Below are positions 53,723 through 64,000 of a stretch of 64,000 bases of DNA, one piece after another. Source of the DNA: Kingdonia uniflora (taxonomy: Eukaryota > Streptophyta > Magnoliopsida > Ranunculales > Circaeasteraceae); assembly GCA_014058105.1 (NCBI GenBank), contig JACGCM010001655.1, forward strand, positions 1,364,001 through 1,428,000, read 5' to 3'. Both the position numbers and the translations under genes were made by a program. Below the pieces are notes generated by a model, which made no database searches, was not told the DNA's origin, and saw only the letters and a list, made by a program, of their open reading frames with translations. The stretch's first letter is position 1. The number at the start of each line of letters is the position of its first letter.

Positions 53723-54905
53723 CTTATATTTTGCTAGTCCTCGAGCGAAAGTGAATAAAAACCATTTTCGCATGTCACGCGGTTGCATTTTCGCATGTCT
53801 ATCAATATTAGTGTATGCATCAAGCCGTTAAACCACCAGGTTTAGCCTGGTGGACGAGTGTTGTCTCGTGAGGGCTTACAGTAATTATACCCACAAAAGT
53901 TAATAATGACATTTTAAGCAATTCTAGAATACGTATGACTTATTTCTTGTGAACTTATCCTTACTTAGTTGTGACAAATATATACAAATGAAAAAAAAAT
54001 CCTTAAACTTGTTATTCTCCCAAGTATATCAAAGAATATTTTAAGCTTATCCGAGACTAGAGGTACTACCTCAAGATTAGAAAGAGATTCAAGTATTTTT
54101 CTTTAACTATATTTGAGTGTACAATGAAAAAAGTTTAATCGCCTAATACGTTGTCTAGAATAATTTACTCAGTTTTTTTTGTAGTCTAGTTCTCACTGGA
54201 ATAAATTCAACGGTCAGTTCGACAAGTGCCTTAGTCAATTTGTCTTCCTAAAATTTTTTTTTCTTTTCAAGCTTTTTCTTTTGAGTACTTTGTTTCTTTG
54301 TAAAGCCTCCATAGCAAGGAGTTTTCGGCCGACAATCCTTGCCAGTTGGCTAAGGTTGCCAGGGTGTAGTACCCCATTATGACCTAGACTCAAGATTCTC
54401 ACAAATAATATTTTCTTATGCTCATTTCACATAGTTCATGGTCAAACTCGAGATTGGTGATAATTTTTTCTCTTTCAGTTCTTAATCATGCGAGTAGCTT
54501 TGCAGCGTGAAAGTTTTTAGAAAACATTTGGCTTATTATTTATTCTTAGGAATGAACTTATTCTTAGGCAGTTGTCTCCCTTGTAGCAAACAATTCCTAA
54601 CATAAATGCTAAATTTCCCTTATACTGAGTAAAAATCTATTGAAGATATTAATTGCAAAACTACAGTGAAGTGCACGTTTCTAAAATATGCCAAGTTAAC
54701 TTGAATTAGTCGCTAATAAAAAGATAGTACATCTAGCTTAAGATATTCCAAAATATTCTAGTGTATACTTGGTACAACTTCAAAATTTAGGTTTTTCTAT
54801 AATATTTATGTCAAGGTAATATCAGTTTAAGTGTTTGGAAATTCGTCAAAATATATCATAAATTGTTAAAGTGTCATTATTTCACTTTTCTTCAAAAAAC
54901 ATATC
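53723..54905. other. Athila 3' untranslated region
   Basis: About 1.2 kb, AT-rich, with no coding sequence that I can support. It lies between integrase and the 3' LTR, as expected for Athila-type elements, which often have a long 3' region. A cattttcgcatgtc motif occurs twice near 53760-53800. Confidence 0.5.
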
Positions 54906-55107
54906 AAGAAATGGTTTCCTACCCCCAAATTTAAATCAAGCATTGCCCTCAATGCTGGAGAATAAGAAAATAAATGAAAAACTCAAATGTTTCACCTGAA
55001 TGTGTCAAGGGTTGCCTCCCAAGAAGCGCTAAGTTTACCATCTTCAGCCAGACAAATGTACCCCCATACTAAAATGATTTATAATGGTAATATAGGGGTA
55101 CATAATA

Positions 55108-56257
55108 TTAGTTCTGATATACTAGATCATTTAAAAATGTTATCTCTTCATCAAAAGTGTTGGACTCTAAGTACGGTTTTAATCGTTAGCCATTGACCTT
55201 AAAAATATTTCTATTCTTAGGATCTTCCACCTCTACGGCTCCATGAGGATAAACAGTTCTAATTACAAAAGGGTCATACCAACGAGAACGTAATTTCCCA
55301 GAAAATAAACGTAGCCATGAATTGTAGAGTAACACTTTTTGATTAGGCTCAAAATTTTTGCAAATAATCGACTTATCATGAAAAGCTTTAGTTTGTTCCT
55401 TGTAAATTTTTGCATTTTCATAAGCCTCACAACGAAGTTCGTCAAGTTCAGAAAGTTGAAGTTTTCTATGTGATCTGGCTTTATCCATTTCAAAGTTGAA
55501 GGCCTTTATAGCCCAGAGGGCCTTGTGTTCCAATTCTACAGATAAGTGGCAAGCTTTCCCTAAGACAACTCTATAGGGTGACATACCAATCAGGTTTTTA
55601 TAAGCTGTTCAATATGCCCAAAGGGCATCATCAAGACGATCAGACCAATCTTTATGATCGGTTCGAACAGTTTTTTCTAAAATTCTTTTGATCTCCCAAT
55701 TGGATACTTCGACTTGACTACTTGTTTGTGGATGATACGGTGTGGCAACTTTATGAGTGATGGAGTAAGTTTTCAAAAAAATTTGAAAGAAACGGTTACA
55801 AAAATGTTTACCACCATCACTAATAATTGCCCGAGGCGTGCCAAAACTATTAAAAATGGTTTTTTAAAATTTTACCACGGCCTTATGGTTATTCGTTTGA
55901 CATGGCACCGCCTCAACCCATTTAGAAACATAATCGACTGCAACTAGAATGCAAAGGTAACCGCGAGAAAAAGGAAATGGGCCCATAAAGTCAATGCCCC
56001 AAACATCAAATAGTTCAATAATAAGGATGTTGTTCAAGGGCATCATGTTTTGATGAGAAATATTCCCGGTCCTCTGTCACCTATCACATTTAAAACAAAA
56101 GGTATGTGCATCACGAAAAAGGGTAGGCCAATAAAGACCAGATTGAAGGACTTTGCAGCAGTTTTCTTGGTCCCAAAATGTCCTCCGCAAGCTAAGGTAT
56201 GGCAAAATGTGAGTACACTATGGAACTCATCATTTGGGATGCATCTCCTAATTCAAA
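55108..56257 (-). pseudogene. Athila-like integrase, copy 1
   Basis: Minus strand: QRTTNISH-type equivalents are weak, then [20 protein letters not shown] (first catalytic Asp), [20 protein letters not shown], and [14 protein letters not shown] (second Asp). The third catalytic residue (Glu) lies in [20 protein letters not shown], followed by [20 protein letters not shown]. The clean frame 55584-55186 gives [20 protein letters not shown] and [20 protein letters not shown], ending [18 protein letters not shown], with a stop at 55108. The catalytic residues are kept, but there are at least three breaks. Sequence beyond 56257 is replaced by LINE. Confidence 0.85.
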
Positions 56258-57420
56258 ACGTGGTTTATCAGAATGAGTTTTTCGCCTTGTGCTAGGAGCT
56301 TACCGTGCCATCCTTCAATTCTTTGTTGTACCTTAGTGAGTAGCGTCTCAAAGTGAGTGTGTCGTATCTTACCATAGCTGATGGGTTCCCCCAGATAGAT
56401 CATAGGAAAGAGCCTGTGATGAAACCCACTAGTGGTTTTCATGATTTGATTTTGGGCAACAGTCGCATTATGGTGCACATAGACACCACTTTTCTCTTTG
56501 TTGACCAGCTGCCCAGAGAATGCTTCATATCTGTCCATAAACTTCAGTAGCCCCTTGAACGAGGATTGATTTCCATTAAGGAACACTAGAAAGTCATCTG
56601 CATATAGCAAATGTGTGATCGGAAGACAGCCCCGAGAGGATTTAAAGTACCCAATCTTCCCATCTACCAAACACTTCGTCAACCCCTTGGAGAGTGCTTC
56701 TTCTGCGATGATAAATAGCAAAGGTGAGAAAGGGTCCTCCTGCCGAAAGCCTCTAGTAGATTTGAAAAAGCCCTTGAAGACTCCCTGTAGCACCACCAAG
56801 AACTAGGGTGTCTCAACACAATGAGAAATGAGGCTTACTCATGTGCTGCTAAACCGAAATTTACCAAGAACCATCCTGAGTAATCTCCAGTCTACCCGGT
56901 CATACGCCTTAGCCATGTCCACCTTTATCATAACGTTATTGCCGCAAACCTTTCAATGTAATTCCCCCACCATTTCTTTGGCAAGAGTGATAGTATCGCT
57001 GATTTCCTTGCCTTGTATAAAAGCTCCCTGATTGCCCAAGATCATCATGTATAGAAGTGCACTCAATCTTGTAGCAATGATTTGAGTGAAAATCTTATAG
57101 ACCGCCGAACATAAACTGATTGGCTAGTAGTCTCCCAACGTTGTAGGCATCTCGACCTTTGGGATTAGGGTCAGGAAGGTTGCAGTATAGAATCTTGAAA
57201 GGGGAGCTCCATTGAAGAATTCTTTGGCTGCTCCATGTAAGTCATCCTTAATTAATGATATCCCAACATGTGGTAAAGAAACTGGTGGAAAAACCGTCGC
57301 TACAGGGAGCACTGTCAACGGGTATACTGAAAGCACTAGCTTTTAACTCCACCATAGTTGGTAGTGTCACAATGCAGTTACTCTCTTACTTTATAATAAT
57401 AGTTGGGATGCAGTTCAGTA
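56258..57420 (-). pseudogene. LINE reverse transcriptase
   Basis: The open part 56799-56248 has GFRQEDPFSPLLFIIAEEAL, then LPITHLLYADDFLVFLNGNQ with the catalytic YADD, and SGVYVHHNATVA plus YLGEPISYG. Upstream pieces (56830-57336) hold AYDRVDW- and SGPDSAPCSDGFS-type motifs through stops. These are typical plant L1-clade RT blocks. The thumb after INHVLN and any zf-RVT region are missing. Confidence 0.85.
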
Positions 57421-57479
57421 GGTCCCGATCCGGTTGGGTCAAAGATGCATTTAGCATATCCTTGCAGTAGGAGATAGTT

Positions 57480-58580
57480 GCTTCGTGGATCAACCCAATA
57501 TCTTCCGTGTGGGTGCCGTCTGGCATTGTGAAATTTGAGAGAAAGGATATTTTGTGATTAATCTGAGTGACCATGCAAAAGATGAGGGTATTCGCATCCT
57601 TTGCTTGAATCCACTTCACCCGCGACTGTTCCTTCCAAAAGATATCCTCTTTGTATAACATATCAGCATGTTCTCTCTACACATTGCTAAGATCCGCACT
57701 AACCTGTTTGTCCCAACCGCATTGTAATAGGAAGTCAAGCTCCGTAATTTTGTCTTCAAGCAACTTGATACTTTGCATAACATTTCCAAAAACTGCCCTA
57801 TTCCACTCCCGCAAGGCCACCTTGACCACTTTCAGTTTGTACGCAAAGGAAAAGAGGCAGTTTACAAACACCCCCGATGGCCAGGTATCTTCGATGAGCT
57901 TAAGGAACATGGTGTGATTCGCCCATGTTTTCAGAAATATGAACTGTCTAGGGCCTTGATAAGTATTGCTCGTAAATGTTAGGAGAAGGGGGGAGTGATC
58001 TGAACAAACCCGTGTGAGGTGGTTGATCTTGTGTACCGGAAACCCAGTCATGAATGCAGTATTGACGAGTATTCTATCCAGTCGTGCTCACTGCCAAGAC
58101 CTACCCTGATGATTATTGCACCAAGTGCATCCTGAATCTAAGAAACCAGTATCCATTAACCCTGCAACTTGTATCATATCTTCAAATTCTGTGACCTCTC
58201 TGTGGCGTATTCTCGGACCACCTAGTCTCTCAGTTTCATATTGGATAGTGTTAAAATCTCCCAGTACACACCATGGCATTGTAATGTTCTGAAAAGCAAG
58301 CAAATGTCATCTCATAGAGGTCGGCATTCAATACTCGTGTATTTAGCATAAACAAGAGTCACTAGGGCACTCCAGTCGTTGTTTAGCGCCATCTTGCAGT
58401 GAATAAATTGATTAGCAGCAGATATAAGCGTCACCTCATAACTTGCTTCTAGAAAATCCATATTTATCATTCTGATCTTGATTTGACAGAAAAGATTTGT
58501 ACTTTATTCGACTACATATGCTACCAATATGCGAGACATCTTAAAAAGGTTCTAACAGAACTACAATGGAGATGTTGTGG
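57480..58580 (-). pseudogene. LINE endonuclease (EEP type) and linker
   Basis: Minus strand: NITMPWCVLGDFNTIQYETE gives the GDFN motif, then FLDSGCTWCNNHQGRSW and after a stop RLDRILVN. Next come INHLTRVCSDHSPLLLTFTS (SDHSP motif, catalytic His) and the linker FIFLKTWANHTMFLKLIEDT and VKVALREWNRAVFGNVMQSI. This APE-type endonuclease would nick target DNA for target-primed reverse transcription. The N-terminal part is broken by stops. Confidence 0.83.
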
Positions 58581-58599
58581 AGTTGAATGATCTTTTTAA

Positions 58600-60302
58600 G
58601 ATTGTTTATTGTCTTAGCATTGCAATGCCCCTCCAATTCCAAACTAGTAGCGGTCCGTCAACCATAGAACTATTAAGGGGTTGCCGAGCACTCTTGGTCC
58701 TTGTGACCATGCTTAGAGGCATCTTTTGCGGCTTTGATCGTACTTTCTTCATCGGAGTCCAATCTTTGTAAATTGCCACATCGTAGTACCCAATATCAGA
58801 GTGAAAACCTCGTTCAAACTCGGTGTTGTAGGCCGCTGCAAGCTCGCCGCCATACACAAGGCATTCAATGATCTTGTTTGCCACCGTAGCTATTGGAACT
58901 ACCTCCTTCGGAATGCCCGATATGCTATCATTCATCGTTGTAATCGCAACGTCTATAGTATACTCTATCTCCCTGGCTGTGGCAGTTTCTTTGTCGACCC
59001 CTGTAGGTGAAGTAGTGATAGCCCCCGTCTGTTACTGTAGCCCTGTACCCAGAAGTTGTTCGCTGTCGGAGGACTCGGTGTTACCAGTTTTACCTAACGC
59101 AGTTGCTGCGCTGTTGAGTAAAGTGTTATGAACCTGAGGCTTTGGGTGATTGTCTACCTCCTCCAGACTGCCCAATCTTCTTTCTTTCATCGTTGTAGCA
59201 ATAACATCCATAGTATGCGCCTTCTCCTTGGCTGTGGCAGTTGCTCTATCAACCCTAGTGGGTGAAGCAGTGATAGCCCCCGCCTGTTGCTGTAGCCCTA
59301 TACCGAGAAGTTGTTTACTGTCAGAGAACTCGGTGTTACCAGTTTTACCCAACGCAGCTGCTCCGCTCTGGAGTAGAGTGCCATTCTGAACTAGAGGCTT
59401 TGGATGATTGTTAGCAGGCTTCACAGGTCATGCTTTTCCTTGGCAAAACTCCTCCCTCTTGTCTGTTACGACTATTTAGTGAATCTTAGTGCAGTTTGTT
59501 TTGCTGTGACCTTGCAGGCAGCAATGCGGACAGAACTGCGAAAGCTGTTCATATATCACAGCTTGCCCCAAGATCCATGATTTAGTGAGAGTAAGCCCCA
59601 CTTTCAAAGATAGTTCTTTCGTGAGATTGATCTTGACACAAACCTTCGCAATACTAGGTCTGCTCAGGCTCAATATTGTCGTATCCGTGATAAGGTATTT
59701 ACTAATAAGACCAGGAAATTCCTTGACTATCCTATTATTTTGAAGATGAAGCTTAAGACCTAGGAACTGAACCCAAACCGGAGCAAACGACGAGTCTTTC
59801 TTGGGGTCAAAATCAGCCGTCCAACGAGCTAGCTTGAAAAAGAAACCTTTGATTTGTCTTGACTATCCCAGGAGAGCTCTTGTGACATTTCTTTCCGATG
59901 TCATCCGTACCATAATACGCTTGAAGTCAAGCAATTCGGCCTTTTGAACTTCCTGGAGACCCCAGTTGGAGTCGATGTACCTTGCAATGATCTCTAATTG
60001 AGGTTTTCCGGCTGGAAGGCTCATAATGAGCGTCGTGTTGAAAGTTGCCGCAGCTTTGGCAAGATTTGAGGGTGAGAAGAAGATCACGGGCATCCCATCT
60101 TTCGATGAGACCTGAGTGTCAGGTTTGAACTCCTCGAGCGTTTGTTTTACCGCTTGCGAGGCAACACTAGCAAAAGAGGGTTGAACGAGGGTAGGGGCAG
60201 TCAAAGCAAAGGCAACTTGTGTAGGGAGATCAGCGGTGGGATGGAAGAGGCAGCCGGTGAGGTGAGGATTGCATGAGTGCTCAAAGAGGAACTCGAAGCC
60301 AT
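58600..60302 (-). pseudogene. LINE ORF1 (DUF4283-like, CCHC zinc knuckle)
   Basis: A natural start at 60302 gives MASSSSLSTHAIL in one frame; the main body continues in another (about 60240-59863): SFASVASQAV, VSSKDGMPVIFFSPSNLAKA, SLPAGKPQLEIIARYIDSNW and LDFKRIMVRMTSERN. This is the DUF4283-type RNA-binding region found in plant L1 ORF1 proteins. A shifted segment has APVWVQFLGLKLHLQ, then RPSIAKVCVKINL and the knuckle CPHCCLQGHSKTNC (59520-59476). A 258-bp internal duplication follows. The protein would coat LINE RNA. Confidence 0.8.
58900..59420 (-). repeat. 258-bp internal duplication in LINE ORF1
   Basis: The landmark ggctttgg(g/a)tgattgt occurs at 59139 and 59397, 258 bp apart. The two translated units start NNHPKPLVQNGTL and DNHPKPQVHNTLL and run through ALGKTGNTE and QLLG. 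Both stay in the same frame (258 = 3 x 86). Copies are similar but diverged. Confidence 0.8.
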
Positions 60303-60502
60303 CGAAGAGAGAGGAAAGAGAGATGGAATAAAGGAATTGAAAATCAAAATAAAAAGGAGATCGAGACAACCACAGAGAAGGAGAATTAAATAGGAGATTT
60401 AATTCCAAAGCTAAGAGATAGAAGAAACCTTAGCTAGGAAGGGCAAGGGTTAGGGTTACAAAGAAGAGAGACGACTCTCATTTCTGCTTCCTCTAAGTTT
60501 AC

Positions 60503-62193
60503 TTTGTTTCGAAATGGCTTCCTACCCTCAAACTTAAATCAAGCATTTCCCTTAATGTTTGAGAACAAAAAAATAAATGGAAGACGAAATCTGAAATGTC
60601 TCACCTAAATGTGTCAATGGTTGCGTCCCAAGAAGCGCTTAGTTTACCGTCTTCTGCCAGACGAATGTACCCCCATACTTAAAATGATTTATAATGGTTC
60701 TCTAGGGGTACATAATATCAGCTCTAATATACTAGGTCATTTAGAAATGTAATCTCTTCATAAAAAATGTAGGACTCTAAGTACAGTTTTAATCGTTGGC
60801 TATTGACCTTAAAATATTTTTGTTCTTAGGATCCTCTACCTCCACAGCTCCATGAGAATAAACAGTCTTAACTACAAATGAGACGTACCAACGAAAATGT
60901 AATTTCTAAGGAAATAAACTTAGCCATGAATTGTAGAGTAATACCTTCTGATTAGGCTCAAAAGTTTTGCGAACAATCAACATATCATGAAAAACTTTAG
61001 TTCGCTCCTTACAAATATTTGCATTTTTATAAGCCTCGCGACGAACTTTGTCAAGTTCAGAAAGTTGAAGTTTTCTATGTGATCTGGTTTTATCCATTTC
61101 AAAGTTAAAGGCCTTTGTAGCCCAGAGGGCCTTGTATTCTAATTCCACAGGTAAATGGCAAGCCTTCCCAAAGACAAGTCTATTGGGTGACATTCCAATC
61201 GGAGTTTTATAAGCTGTTCGATATGCCCAAAGGGCATCATTAAGATGATTAGACCAATCTTTGCGATCGGTTTGAATAGTTTTTTCTAAAATTCTTTTGA
61301 TCTCCTGATTAGATACTTCGACTTGACCACTAATTTGTGGATGATAAGGTGTGGCAACTTTATGAGTGATGAAGTAATTTTTCAAAAGATTTTGAATGAC
61401 ACGGTTGCAAAAATGTTTACCACCATCACTAATAATACCCGAGGGATGCCAAAACGATTAAAAATGTTTTTCAAAAATTTTACCACGGGTTTATGGTCAT
61501 TCGTTTGAAATGGTACCGCCTCAACCCATTTAGAAACATAATCGACTGTAAACAAGAATGTAAAGATACCCGTGAGAAGAAGAAAATGGGCCCATAAAGT
61601 CAATGCCCCAAACATGAAATAGTTTAACAATAAGGTTGTTGTTCAAGGGAATCATGTTTTGATGAGAAATATTCGTTGTCCTCTGGCACCTATCACATTA
61701 AGAACAAAAGGTATGTGCATTACAAAAAAGGGTAGGCCAATAAAGATTAGATTGAAGGACTTTTGCAGCAGTTTTCTTGGTCCCAAAATGTCCTCCGCAA
61801 GCTAAGATATGGCAAAATGTAAGTATACTATCAAACTCATCATTTGGGATGCATCTCCTAATTACTTGGTCAGAACAAAACTTATAAAGATAAGGATCGT
61901 CTCAACTAAAACGTCTGACCTCGTGCAAGAATTTGGTTCTATCTTGCTTTGACCAATGGGGAGGTAATCGTTGCGTAGCAAAATAATTGACAATATTGGC
62001 GAACCAAGGCAGTTGCAAAACAGCCATGAGCTGCTCATCAGGAAATATCTCTAAGATAGGAAGAAAATCTTCAGCACCCTCAGTGAGAATTCGAGATAGA
62101 TGATCCGCAACCACATTCTCAACACCTTTCTTATCTCGAATTTCAATATCAAATTCTTGTAACAAAAGAATCCATCTGATTAACCGAGGCTTA
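60503..62193 (-). pseudogene. Athila-like segment, copy 2: RNase H end, zinc finger, integrase
   Basis: Minus strand from 62190: [20 protein letters not shown] and [15 protein letters not shown] (end of RNase H), then [17 protein letters not shown]. An HHCC zinc finger follows (TFCHILACGGHFGTKKTA and CDRCQRTTNISHQNMIPLNN). The integrase core has [27 protein letters not shown], then the open frame 61385-60906 with [20 protein letters not shown] and [20 protein letters not shown]. The sequence 60503-61862 parallels 54905-56257 at about 90% by eye. Left of 60503 the Athila sequence is replaced by the LINE 5' end. Confidence 0.83.
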
Positions 62194-62204
62194 GGGGACG
62201 TTTG

Positions 62205-62330
62205 TTTTTTTGGGTCTGAGTGGGTCTGAGTCTGAGTGGGTCTGATTACTGAGTCTGAGTGGGTCTGAGTGCACTTAGAGGTGTTCACTATCTGAGTGGC
62301 TCTGAGTGGATGCCTTGGAGTATTTGTTTT
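62205..62330. repeat. subterminal repeats of the DNA transposon
   Basis: The short motif (g)ggtctgagtg is repeated about seven times in direct orientation, and cgtttgtttttttgg recurs at the far side (gtatttgtttttttggc, about 62320). Such arrays usually bind the transposase. Confidence 0.7.
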
Positions 62331-62460
62331 TTTGGCTAGTTAGATCTGACTAAAATAGACAAATACTAAAATACCCCTCGCAGTTTATAAGCAAACACCC
62401 TCACCTATTCATCACCAATACCACCACCACCGCTTTGTCACCAGCGCCAACATCACATTC

Positions 62461-62640
62461 ATACCAAACACAAATACAATAGAAAATAACCTATATATAT
62501 ACCAAACACAAATACATAGAAAAATAACCTATATATATATAAAATACAAATACATGGGAAAAAACCTGTATATATAACAAACACAAATATATAGGAAAGA
62601 ACCTGTATATATAACAAACACAAATATATTGGAAAACACC
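62461..62640. repeat. about 37-bp tandem repeat
   Basis: Five diverged units built on accaaacacaaatacata and aacctatatatat, spaced 36-38 bp, inside the DNA transposon. A second set (atgctttggacataac) is repeated at 62640-62760. Confidence 0.8.
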
Positions 62641-62760
62641 TTAAGCTTTGGACATAACAGATGCACATTATGCTTTGGACATAACAAATGCACCTGGAAA
62701 AATAATGGACATAACAGTTATCCACTCATGCACCTTATGCTTTGGACATAACAGCACATA

Positions 62761-63205
62761 ACAACAAAACAGATGGACATACACAAATCTATTGATGGAC
62801 AACATTCTAGGCAGATGCACCTATACAGTTCTGCACATAACAACATTCTAGACAAATCAAGTAAAGAGTGGAAAAATAATGGATATAACAACATAAGATT
62901 TTGTAAAAACAAAATAGCTATCCATAAACAGCAAAACATATGGACATAACAGTTCTGCAAAGGTAGTTAGGCAGCTTCTGTAGATAACAGTTTCTAGAAA
63001 TAAAATGGAATCATTATCTTAAACTTCCTTGCTTAAAATATTATCTAGTTCTCATACTCATGCAGATAACAGCTTCCACAGATAACAAATAATAGGTTTA
63101 ACCCATGCACATACGCCAACATCAACCTAAAAGGGCTTCAAGGAAACCAACACGCTGCTCTGGATCAAGCCCTAGAAACATCATTCTATAAATGTGCTCA
63201 TTGGA
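62761..63205. other. transposon interior without supported gene
   Basis: It contains more copies of a ggacataacag-type motif and no coding sequence that I can support. It is probably the 3' untranslated region of the gene to its right. Confidence 0.45.
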
Positions 63206-64000
63206 TCATCCCAAGAACTTCAAACTCTTGAAAAATAATGCATTATCTATCTCATATGAACTGACCATATCCTTTAATACCCTCAGAACTTCAGAAGAAT
63301 GATCATCACTGTTTTGAGAAGTAGAACTAGATCCTTGGGCAGTTAATGCAGATATCAGGGATTGGACCAACTCTGATGATTCCACTGGTTGAACTGCCGT
63401 AGTTGGTCTTTTCCTCTTTGATTGAGTTTGCCCACCAACTTGAGACATAGGGGTACGAGAAGTACTACCGGGAGTAGGCTCCCTTCCTGGACTGATAGGG
63501 ACATCATAAGAAGGAATGGCCTCACCTTCCCATGGATAATCAACTCCAGCATGGGGAACTTGTGTCTCGTCAACATTCGTATCATCAGGTAGAGGAACAT
63601 ATTCTGTCTGCTGGGTAGAACGTGGTACACTTGTCATACCTGAAGACCATGCAAAATCCCCAGTGACAGATAGACCCTCAAACAATTTCTCTAACAAATC
63701 TCTATGCTGAAGAGGACCGGTCTTATACTTCCTCGCCTCAGAATTCACCTGTAAACAAAAGAGTGAATAGATGTTTAATCATAAGTATTTATTGTTATAT
63801 AATAAAATTATAATGTCATTATTCACATTAACTTATCGCAATGATATTTTCCCAAACCTCATCAGGCCAATCAAAGGTGCCTGATACAGGATCATATCCA
63901 TGGCCAGTCCGGTTTATCAACCCTCTCCAAACTTGCCATTGCTTCTTCATATAATCCCATTGATTCTTCAGTTCCTTCTGTTTCAAAACATAAAAATCTT
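63206..64000 (-). CDS. Myb/SANT-like transposon protein, partial
   Basis: The minus-strand first visible exon (64000 to about 63853) reads KQKELKNQWDYMKKQWQVWR, GLINRTGHGYDPVSGTFDWP and DEVWENII. This is the Myb/SANT-like helix-turn-helix of plant transposon-associated proteins (Myb_DNA-bind_3 type), with its conserved Trp residues. A likely intron follows. Exon 2 begins after a TTTACAG acceptor at 63748: NSEARKYKTGPLQHRDLLEK and LFEGLSVTGDFAWSSG, then a Pro/Ser-rich linker, a basic TQSKRKRPTT segment and a helical end, DMVSSYEIDNALFFKSLKFL, with a stop at 63206. The frame is clean for 180 codons. In PIF/Harbinger elements such a protein assists the transposase. The N-terminus lies beyond the window and the donor site is unclear. 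Confidence 0.65.

Larger units (their letters stand above)
56258..60500 (-). mobile_element. L1-type LINE, truncated at its 3' end
   Basis: Minus-strand order: ORF1 (about 60302-58600) with DUF4283-like region and CCHC knuckle; endonuclease (about 58560-57500); reverse transcriptase (about 57420-56258). It stops in the RT C-terminal region (GWHGKLLAQGEKLILINHVL) directly against Athila sequence. There is no poly-A tail and no 3' untranslated region. LINE insertions usually lose the 5' end, so this 3' loss points to a later deletion or recombination. The 5' limit near 60500 is where Athila copy 2 begins. Confidence 0.85.
52611..62193 (-). mobile_element. E5: Athila-like LTR retrotransposon region, rearranged
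   Basis: An LTR at 52611-53710 is followed on the right by a polypurine tract and untranslated region (to about 54905), then integrase (55108-56257). A LINE fragment follows (56258-60500). A second, about 10% diverged copy of the same untranslated and integrase segment (60503-61862) continues into zinc finger and RNase H sequence up to 62193. All coding is on the minus strand. The LTR start TGATA (minus strand) and PPT-LTR context TGGGGTATTTGATA are typical of plant Athila elements. The 5' LTR is not in the window. Confidence 0.75.
16396..64000 (-). mobile_element. E2: outer Tat-like LTR retrotransposon, broken by nested insertions
   Basis: E2 starts with an LTR at 16396-17009. Its antisense cassette runs 17359-22092 and resumes at 46133-47428 after the E3 insertion. 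Its pol runs on the minus strand from about 52300 down to 48279. The gag N-terminal part, primer site and 5' LTR are not seen: at 52611 the Athila-like E5 begins, and the rest of E2 should lie beyond the window if E5 is a simple insertion. E2's own sequence in the window is about 16396-22092 and 46133-52610. The gene order is the same as in E1. Confidence 0.8.
62194..64000. mobile_element. PIF/Harbinger-like DNA transposon, left end
   Basis: It starts GGGGACGTTTGTTT at 62194 after TTA (62191-62193), a likely 3-bp target duplication of the PIF/Harbinger type, and interrupts the Athila RNase H frame exactly there. The first 130 bp carry many copies of gggtctgagt (subterminal repeats). A minus-strand gene with a Myb/SANT-like region occupies the right part and runs off the window. 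The transposase and the right terminus are not seen. A hAT element would need an 8-bp duplication, which I cannot test here. Confidence 0.6.

Noticed and set aside
56248..56799. reverse transcriptase as a possible group II intron or bacterial-type RT
   Set aside because: The neighbouring endonuclease (GDFN, SDHSP) and ORF1 with CCHC knuckle show a plant L1-type LINE.

Overview
The window looks like repeat-dominated DNA from a flowering plant, probably a eudicot. I judge this from plant-type Ty3/gypsy polyproteins (Tat-like and Athila-like), a plant L1-type LINE with a DUF4283-like ORF1, a Tourist-like MITE, a PIF/Harbinger-like transposon with a Myb-like ORF, and a decayed F-box/DUF295-type gene. 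I cannot name the species. I see no intact host gene and no tRNA or rRNA gene.

Layout. 1-1926: an F-box/DUF295 pseudogene with a 138-bp duplication and a SINE-like insert. 1927-13718: element E1, a complete Tat-like LTR retrotransposon on the minus strand with TSD ATTGG. 13724-16395: gene-free DNA holding two diverged copies of an unnamed repeat. From 16396 to beyond the window: element E2, also Tat-like and minus strand, broken by nested insertions. E3 (22093-46132, plus strand, TSD GTTTA/GTTGA) sits inside E2, and E4 (26207-35036, minus strand, TSD CCCT) sits inside E3. An Athila-like element, E5, enters the E2 gag at 52611. Inside the E5 region are a 3'-truncated LINE (about 56258-60500), a second Athila integrase segment (60503-62193), and the left end of a PIF/Harbinger-like element (62194 to the window end).

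The most interesting feature is an antisense gene cassette between pol and the 3' LTR of the Tat-like elements. E1, E2 and E3 each carry the same three units in the same order, opposite in strand to gag-pol. ORF-a is about 105-112 aa and starts MVxTR. ORF-b is about 118-122 aa and has a related start. ORF-c is a long, intron-containing gene rich in coiled coil, with a region resembling the 'putative gypsy type transposon' (Transposase_28) proteins. Each start has a TATA-like box 57-123 bp upstream. E4 keeps only a piece resembling the end of such a gene. A different tandem array (45, 163 or 193 bp period) lies between this cassette and the pol 3' end in E3, E2 and E4.

Every gag-pol here has stops, frameshifts or deletions, so none looks autonomous. 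Where I give domain positions inside decayed frames they are read by eye and are good to a few tens of bases.
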